NCBI GenBank assembly: GCA_002724895.1
Contig: PBQB01000052.1
Span: forward strand, 2,527-11,870
Source: Flavobacteriales bacterium
GTDB lineage: Bacteria; Bacteroidota; Bacteroidia; Flavobacteriales; BACL11
DNA length: 9,344 nt
Reading direction: 5' to 3'
This document shows positions 6,029 to 9,344 of the stretch, piece by piece. Within the stretch, counting starts at the first letter, position 1, and each line of letters starts with the position of its first letter. Both the position numbers and the translations under genes were made by a program. Below the pieces are notes generated by a model. That model made no database searches, was not told where the DNA came from, and saw only the letters and a list, made by a program, of their open reading frames with translations.

Positions 6029-6451
6029 ATGAATAATGAAAAACAAAAAAAATATGATATTGCTTATCTAAAAATGGCAATTGAATGGTCAAAATTATCT
6101 CATTGCATGAGAAAACAGGTAGGTGCTATAATAGTTAAAAATAAAATGATTATTTCGGACGGATATAATGGAACTCCTTCAGGTTTTGATAATTCATGTG
6201 AAGATAAAAATGGAAATACACATTGGTACGTTTTACATGCTGAAGCTAATGCAATATTAAAAACAGCAAGTTCTAATCATAACTGTTCTGGGGCTACACT
6301 TTATTTAACGATGTCTCCTTGTAAAGAATGTAGTAAATTAATTCATCAAGCAGGTATAAAAAGGTTAGTCTACATCAACAAATATAAGGATATGGCTGGA
6401 ATTAACTTTTTAAAAGAAGCTGGTGTTAAAATTGAACAAATAGAAATATAG
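6029..6451 (+). CDS. Deoxycytidylate (dCMP) deaminase, ComEB-like
   Basis: This 140-residue zinc enzyme of the cytidine deaminase-like superfamily is predicted to convert dCMP to dUMP, the precursor of dTMP. The catalytic H70-A-E72 (His as zinc ligand, Glu as proton shuttle) and P97-C98-K-E-C101 (two Cys zinc ligands) are intact. The N-terminal part V31-G-A-I-I-V and G45-Y-N-G-T-P-S-G-F, followed by a Cys/Glu-Asp segment, is specific to the dCMP deaminase/ComE operon protein 2 branch as opposed to cytidine, tRNA-adenosine or riboflavin deaminases. Length is normal. There is no Shine-Dalgarno sequence. The S41 protease gene starts 5 bp after its stop, so the two are almost certainly cotranscribed. 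Free dCMP as substrate is inferred from family. Confidence 0.92.
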   Translation: MNNEKQKKYDIAYLKMAIEWSKLSHCMRKQVGAIIVKNKMIISDGYNGTPSGFDNSCEDKNGNTHWYVLHAEANAILKTASSNHNCSGATLYLTMSPCKECSKLIHQAGIKRLVYINKYKDMAGINFLKEAGVKIEQIEI

Positions 6452-6456
6452 GTACT

Positions 6457-7971
6457 ATGCAAAATAATGTTTCAAAAATCTTAATTTTTATTTTAACAAT
6501 AATATTATTAATAGTAATTGATCCATTTAACTCTGGTCTACTTTCAAATGATAACAATAAAAAACAAAACTTTAAAAATGTTAATACTGTCATTGAATTA
6601 ATTAAATCACACTATGTAGATAGTGTAAATGATCAAAAGTTAAATGAAAAAATAATCAATTCTATTTTAAATGAACTCGATCCACATTCAACTTATATTT
6701 CTAAAGAAAACATGCAAACAGTTAATGAAGATATGCAGGGTAGTTTTAGTGGCATTGGTATTCAATTCAATATAATACAAGATAGTGTGGTTGTCATTGC
6801 TGCTATTTCTGGAGGTCCTTCTGAAAAACTTGGTATTGTTTCAGGAGATAGAATTGTGGAGGTTAATGGAGAAACAATTGCTGGAATAGATATAAAAAAT
6901 GAAGATGTAATAAACAAGTTAAGAGGTAAAGCAAAAAGTGTTGTAAATATAAAAATTTACAGAAGAGGTAGTTTGGATTTAATTAGTTTTTCGATCATAA
7001 GAGATGATATTCCTTTATACAGCGTAGACTGTTCTATAATGTTAAATAAAGATATTGGATACATTAAAATTAATAGATTCTCAGCAACTACATACAATGA
7101 GTTTATATCTGGATCTGAAAAGTTACTAAAATTAGGCATGAACCAATTAATCTTAGATTTAAGAGGCAACCCTGGAGGCTACCTAGAAATGGCCATAAAA
7201 ATTACTGATGAAATTCTTAAAAAGGATAATTTAATTGTCTACACTGAAGGAAGAAATAGAACAAAGAATGAGTTTTATTCAACCAATGGTGGTATATTAG
7301 AAAATACTCCTTTGGTTATTTTAATTGATGAAGGATCAGCATCTGCATCTGAAATTGTTTCGGGTGCAATTCAAGATAATAATAGGGGTTTAATTATTGG
7401 AAAACGTTCATTCGGCAAAGGATTAGTTCAAGAACAAATTAGTCTTAGCGATGGATCTGTTGTTAGATTAACAACACAAAGATACTTTACTCCCTCCGGA
7501 AGATGTATTCAAAAATCTTATAAAAAAGATAGTATTAATGATAATATAATTTCTAAAACAAAAAAAGTACATAAAATACTTGAAGAGGGTGGGATTTTGC
7601 CAGACATTGAAGTCAAAACAGATTCAACGTTAAATTATTCTGAAATCAATTTAATTATTTCAAAAGGTTGGATCAATGAATTTACACTAAATTATAGCTT
7701 ATTATTAAAAAAAACTAATCAAAATTTATCTGAAGATAAGTTCATTAACTCTATTAATGAAGATCAATTCCTTAAATCATTTTTGATTTTTTTAGAAGAA
7801 AAAAATTATGAATTTCAACTTAATCCAAAAGATAAAGAGGTAGAAATACTGAAAAATATTTTAAAAGCAAATATTGGAAGAAATATTTGGAGTGAAGAAG
7901 TATATTATAAAATAATATGCTCAAAAGATGATTTTATTAACACCGCCAAAAAAAGCCATGAAATTAATTAA
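6457..7971 (+). CDS. S41-family C-terminal processing peptidase (Ctp/Prc type)
   Basis: The 504-residue serine protease is predicted to act in the periplasm, anchored by an N-terminal hydrophobic helix (about residues 8-22). A leading helical region contains L74-D-P-H-S-T-Y, typical of CtpA proteins. A PDZ domain spans about 96-172, including G99-I-G-I, G130-D-R-I-V-E-V-N-G and K154-L-R-G. The peptidase core follows, with D234-L-R-G-N-P-G-G and G293-S-A-S-A-S-E. By the 25-residue spacing known for Prc (S430/K455), the catalytic dyad is S296 and K321 (F-G-K-G), with D307 matching Prc D441. These enzymes degrade or trim envelope proteins from the C-terminus. The C-terminal 150 residues are Lys/Glu/Asn-rich and less conserved. 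The final 14 bp overlap the DUF268 gene. Confidence 0.95.
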   Translation: MQNNVSKILIFILTIILLIVIDPFNSGLLSNDNNKKQNFKNVNTVIELIKSHYVDSVNDQKLNEKIINSILNELDPHSTYISKENMQTVNEDMQGSFSGIGIQFNIIQDSVVVIAAISGGPSEKLGIVSGDRIVEVNGETIAGIDIKNEDVINKLRGKAKSVVNIKIYRRGSLDLISFSIIRDDIPLYSVDCSIMLNKDIGYIKINRFSATTYNEFISGSEKLLKLGMNQLILDLRGNPGGYLEMAIKITDEILKKDNLIVYTEGRNRTKNEFYSTNGGILENTPLVILIDEGSASASEIVSGAIQDNNRGLIIGKRSFGKGLVQEQISLSDGSVVRLTTQRYFTPSGRCIQKSYKKDSINDNIISKTKKVHKILEEGGILPDIEVKTDSTLNYSEINLIISKGWINEFTLNYSLLLKKTNQNLSEDKFINSINEDQFLKSFLIFLEEKNYEFQLNPKDKEVEILKNILKANIGRNIWSEEVYYKIICSKDDFINTAKKSHEIN

Positions 7972-8743
7972 CAAAATAAATTCTATAATTAATTTTCTTG
8001 GGTTTTATCCATTTAAATTATATAATAATCTAACTGGTCTTTTTTTTTATTTTAATGATCTGCGCAAGCTTAAAAATCAAAAGGGTAAGGATTCAACATT
8101 TGTATTTGGAAAAAAATACCCAATGTTAAATGACAGGAGCTCTGAGGCAGGAACTATTAAAGGCCATTATTTCTTTCAAGACTTATTTGTTGCACAAAAG
8201 ATTTTTAATTCACAACCAAAAAAACATGTTGACATAGGCTCTAGAATAGATGGTTTTGTAGCTCATGTTGCTTCGTTTAGAGAAATTGAAGTTTTTGATA
8301 TAAGAAAAATTTCAAGTCAAGTCAAGGAAATTAAGTTTCATCAAAAAGATTTTATGCAACTTGATGATAGTTTTATTGAATATTGTGATTCTATTTCATC
8401 ATTGCATGCAATTGAACATTTTGGATTAGGAAGATATGGTGATCCTATTGATTACTATGGACATATAAAAGCAATTTCTAATATTACTAAAATGTTAAAA
8501 AAAAATGGGACCTTACACTTTTCAGCCCCTATAGGAAAACAAAGAATAGAATTTAATGCTCATAGAGTTTTTGCTATGCATTATCTTCTCAATTTATTCA
8601 AAAAAGATTACAAATTGTTAAATTTTTCTTATGTAGATGATAACGGAGATTTTTTTCAAAACGTTAAGCTAGAAGAAAAAAACATTAAAGAGAATTTTAA
8701 TTGTAATTGGGGGTGTGGGATATTTGAACTAGTAAAATTATGA
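7958..8743 (+). CDS. DUF268-family protein, probable SAM-methyltransferase fold
   Basis: I prefer the ATG at 7958 (261 residues) because the alternative at 7928 only adds ten residues inside the S41 gene. The region 30-65 is basic and aromatic. Family marks follow: G69-H-Y-F-F-Q-D-L at the start of the domain, V91-D-I-G-S-R as a motif I-like glycine loop, E111-V-F-D-I-R with an acidic residue at the end of the second strand, S148-L-H-A-I-E-H-F-G-L-G-R-Y-G-D-P (the most recognisable DUF268 segment), and S189-A-P-I-G...F-N-A-H-R-V-F. This pattern suggests a class I Rossmann methyltransferase-like fold; activity is not known to me. Family members often lie in glycan clusters. Here the gene overlaps the protease by 14 bp and the DNA methyltransferase by 4 bp. 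A run of nine T lies near its 5' end (8040-8048). Confidence 0.83.
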   Translation: MKLINKINSIINFLGFYPFKLYNNLTGLFFYFNDLRKLKNQKGKDSTFVFGKKYPMLNDRSSEAGTIKGHYFFQDLFVAQKIFNSQPKKHVDIGSRIDGFVAHVASFREIEVFDIRKISSQVKEIKFHQKDFMQLDDSFIEYCDSISSLHAIEHFGLGRYGDPIDYYGHIKAISNITKMLKKNGTLHFSAPIGKQRIEFNAHRVFAMHYLLNLFKKDYKLLNFSYVDDNGDFFQNVKLEEKNIKENFNCNWGCGIFELVKL

Positions 8744-9344
8744 TTACAGTTGGTAGTTTATATTCAGGAGTTGGTGGTATTGATCTTGGATTCCAAAAAG
8801 AGGGATTTTCTATTTCTTGGAGTAATGAATGGGATAAAAATGCCTGTATTACATTTAGAAAAAATTTCAAACATAGATTAATTGAAAAAGATATTTGGGA
8901 TATAGATTTTAGTAAGTTAAGTAAGGTAGATGTATTAACTGCAGGATTTCCATGTCAAACATTTTCAGTTGCTGGATTAAGAAAAGGTTTTAAAGAAAAG
9001 AGAGGCAAACATTTTTTTAGGATTCTAGAATGTATCGATTTTCTTAAACCCTCAGTTGTTTTTTTAGAAAATGTGAAGAATTTGAAAAATCACAACTCAG
9101 GGAACACATTTAAAACAATAATTGAATGTTTAAAACTACGGGAATACTCAATACATGAAAAAATAATAAATACAAAAGAATTAACAGAAATTCCACAAAA
9201 TAGAGAAAGGATTTATATAGTATGTATCACTAAATCTATTGAAAAATACAAAAAATTTTCTTTTCCAAATAAAAATGTTAAAACAAAAAAAATTAATAGT
9301 TTAATTTTAAAAAATTATGATTCATCTCTGATATACAATGATAG
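8740..9344 (+). CDS. DNA (cytosine-5-)-methyltransferase, 5' part
   Basis: Translation from ATG at 8740 is open for 201 codons to the window edge, so the gene is cut at its 3' end. Motif I is S9-G-V-G-G-I-D-L-G-F (SAM binding), motif II is near N29-E-W, motif III/IV includes A68-G-F-P-C72-Q-T-F-S-V-A-G with catalytic Cys72, motif VI is F108-L-E110-N-V, and motif VIII is I151-P-Q-N-R-E-R-I-Y. Spacing is that of Dcm/HhaI-type enzymes, which transfer methyl groups from SAM to C5 of cytosine in double-stranded DNA. Motifs IX and X and most of the target-recognition domain are missing, so the site is unknown. The start codon sits in ATGA with the DUF268 stop. The last 100 bp are extremely A+T-rich. 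Whether a restriction enzyme follows cannot be seen. Confidence 0.95.
   Translation, partial: MITVGSLYSGVGGIDLGFQKEGFSISWSNEWDKNACITFRKNFKHRLIEKDIWDIDFSKLSKVDVLTAGFPCQTFSVAGLRKGFKEKRGKHFFRILECIDFLKPSVVFLENVKNLKNHNSGNTFKTIIECLKLREYSIHEKIINTKELTEIPQNRERIYIVCITKSIEKYKKFSFPNKNVKTKKINSLILKNYDSSLIYND

Noticed and set aside
5825..6046. Minus-strand open frame of 73 codons
   Set aside because: It is antisense to tRNA-Leu; the Pro/Arg-rich middle is simply the complement of the tRNA sequence.
6957..7169. Minus-strand open frame of 70 codons
   Set aside because: It lies wholly inside the S41 protease gene, antisense to a well-conserved peptidase core.
7928..7957. Earlier ATG for the DUF268 gene
   Set aside because: It would increase the overlap with the protease gene to 44 bp and adds residues without family similarity; the ATG at 7958 is more plausible, though not proven.
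6029..9344. A defence system combining the dCMP deaminase with the DNA methyltransferase, as in nucleotide-depletion systems
   Set aside because: The deaminase is a normal-length housekeeping ComEB type without any extra domain, and it pairs tightly with the protease instead. No effector or phage-sensing gene is visible.
1..9344. CRISPR array, insertion sequence or rRNA
   Set aside because: No regularly spaced repeats, transposase motifs, terminal inverted repeats or rRNA-like segments were seen on either strand.

Overview
The window looks like a piece of a chromosome from a low-GC member of the Bacteroidota, most likely order Flavobacteriales. The reasons are the strong A+T bias, near absence of Shine-Dalgarno sequences before start codons, TAnnTTTG-type -7 promoter boxes, a PorP/SprF-family protein next to a secreted protein with SprB-like repeats and a type B gliding/type IX secretion (T9SS) C-terminal domain, and tRNAs without an encoded CCA end. 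Genus cannot be decided from this sequence.

Layout. (1) Bases 1-198 are the 3' end of a CobW/COG0523-family GTPase gene. It is closed by a strong bidirectional terminator hairpin that also serves a tRNA with anticodon CAU on the opposite strand. (2) A YihX-like HAD phosphatase (+) runs into, and overlaps by 41 bp, the 3' end of methylmalonyl-CoA epimerase (-). (3) On the minus strand, in transcription order, lie prs, rplY (L25), pth and tRNA-Cys, then a hairpin, then a SprB-like secreted protein, a PorP/SprF protein and mce. Spacings are tight: rplY/pth and sprB-like/porP both touch in a TAATG junction. (4) A divergent intergenic region near 5786-5907 carries -7 boxes for prs (-) and tRNA-Leu(CAA) (+). 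(5) Downstream on the plus strand come a dCMP deaminase, an S41 C-terminal processing protease, a DUF268 methyltransferase-like protein and the 5' two-thirds or so of a C5-cytosine DNA methyltransferase that runs off the window end. The last three form a compact chain: a 14-bp overlap, then an ATGA start/stop overlap.

How the genes fit together. Most of the window is housekeeping: PRPP supply, ribosome component L25, peptidyl-tRNA recycling, three tRNAs, dTMP-precursor supply by dCMP deamination and envelope proteolysis. The sprB-like/porP pair is a small T9SS surface-protein module. The least ordinary part is the right edge, where a DUF268 protein (a family I associate mainly with surface-glycan loci) appears translationally coupled to a DNA cytosine methyltransferase. 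This may be the beginning of a restriction-modification or other defence/accessory block whose remainder lies outside the window. I did not find a clearly new system within these bases. No CRISPR array, insertion sequence, rRNA or prophage gene is visible.
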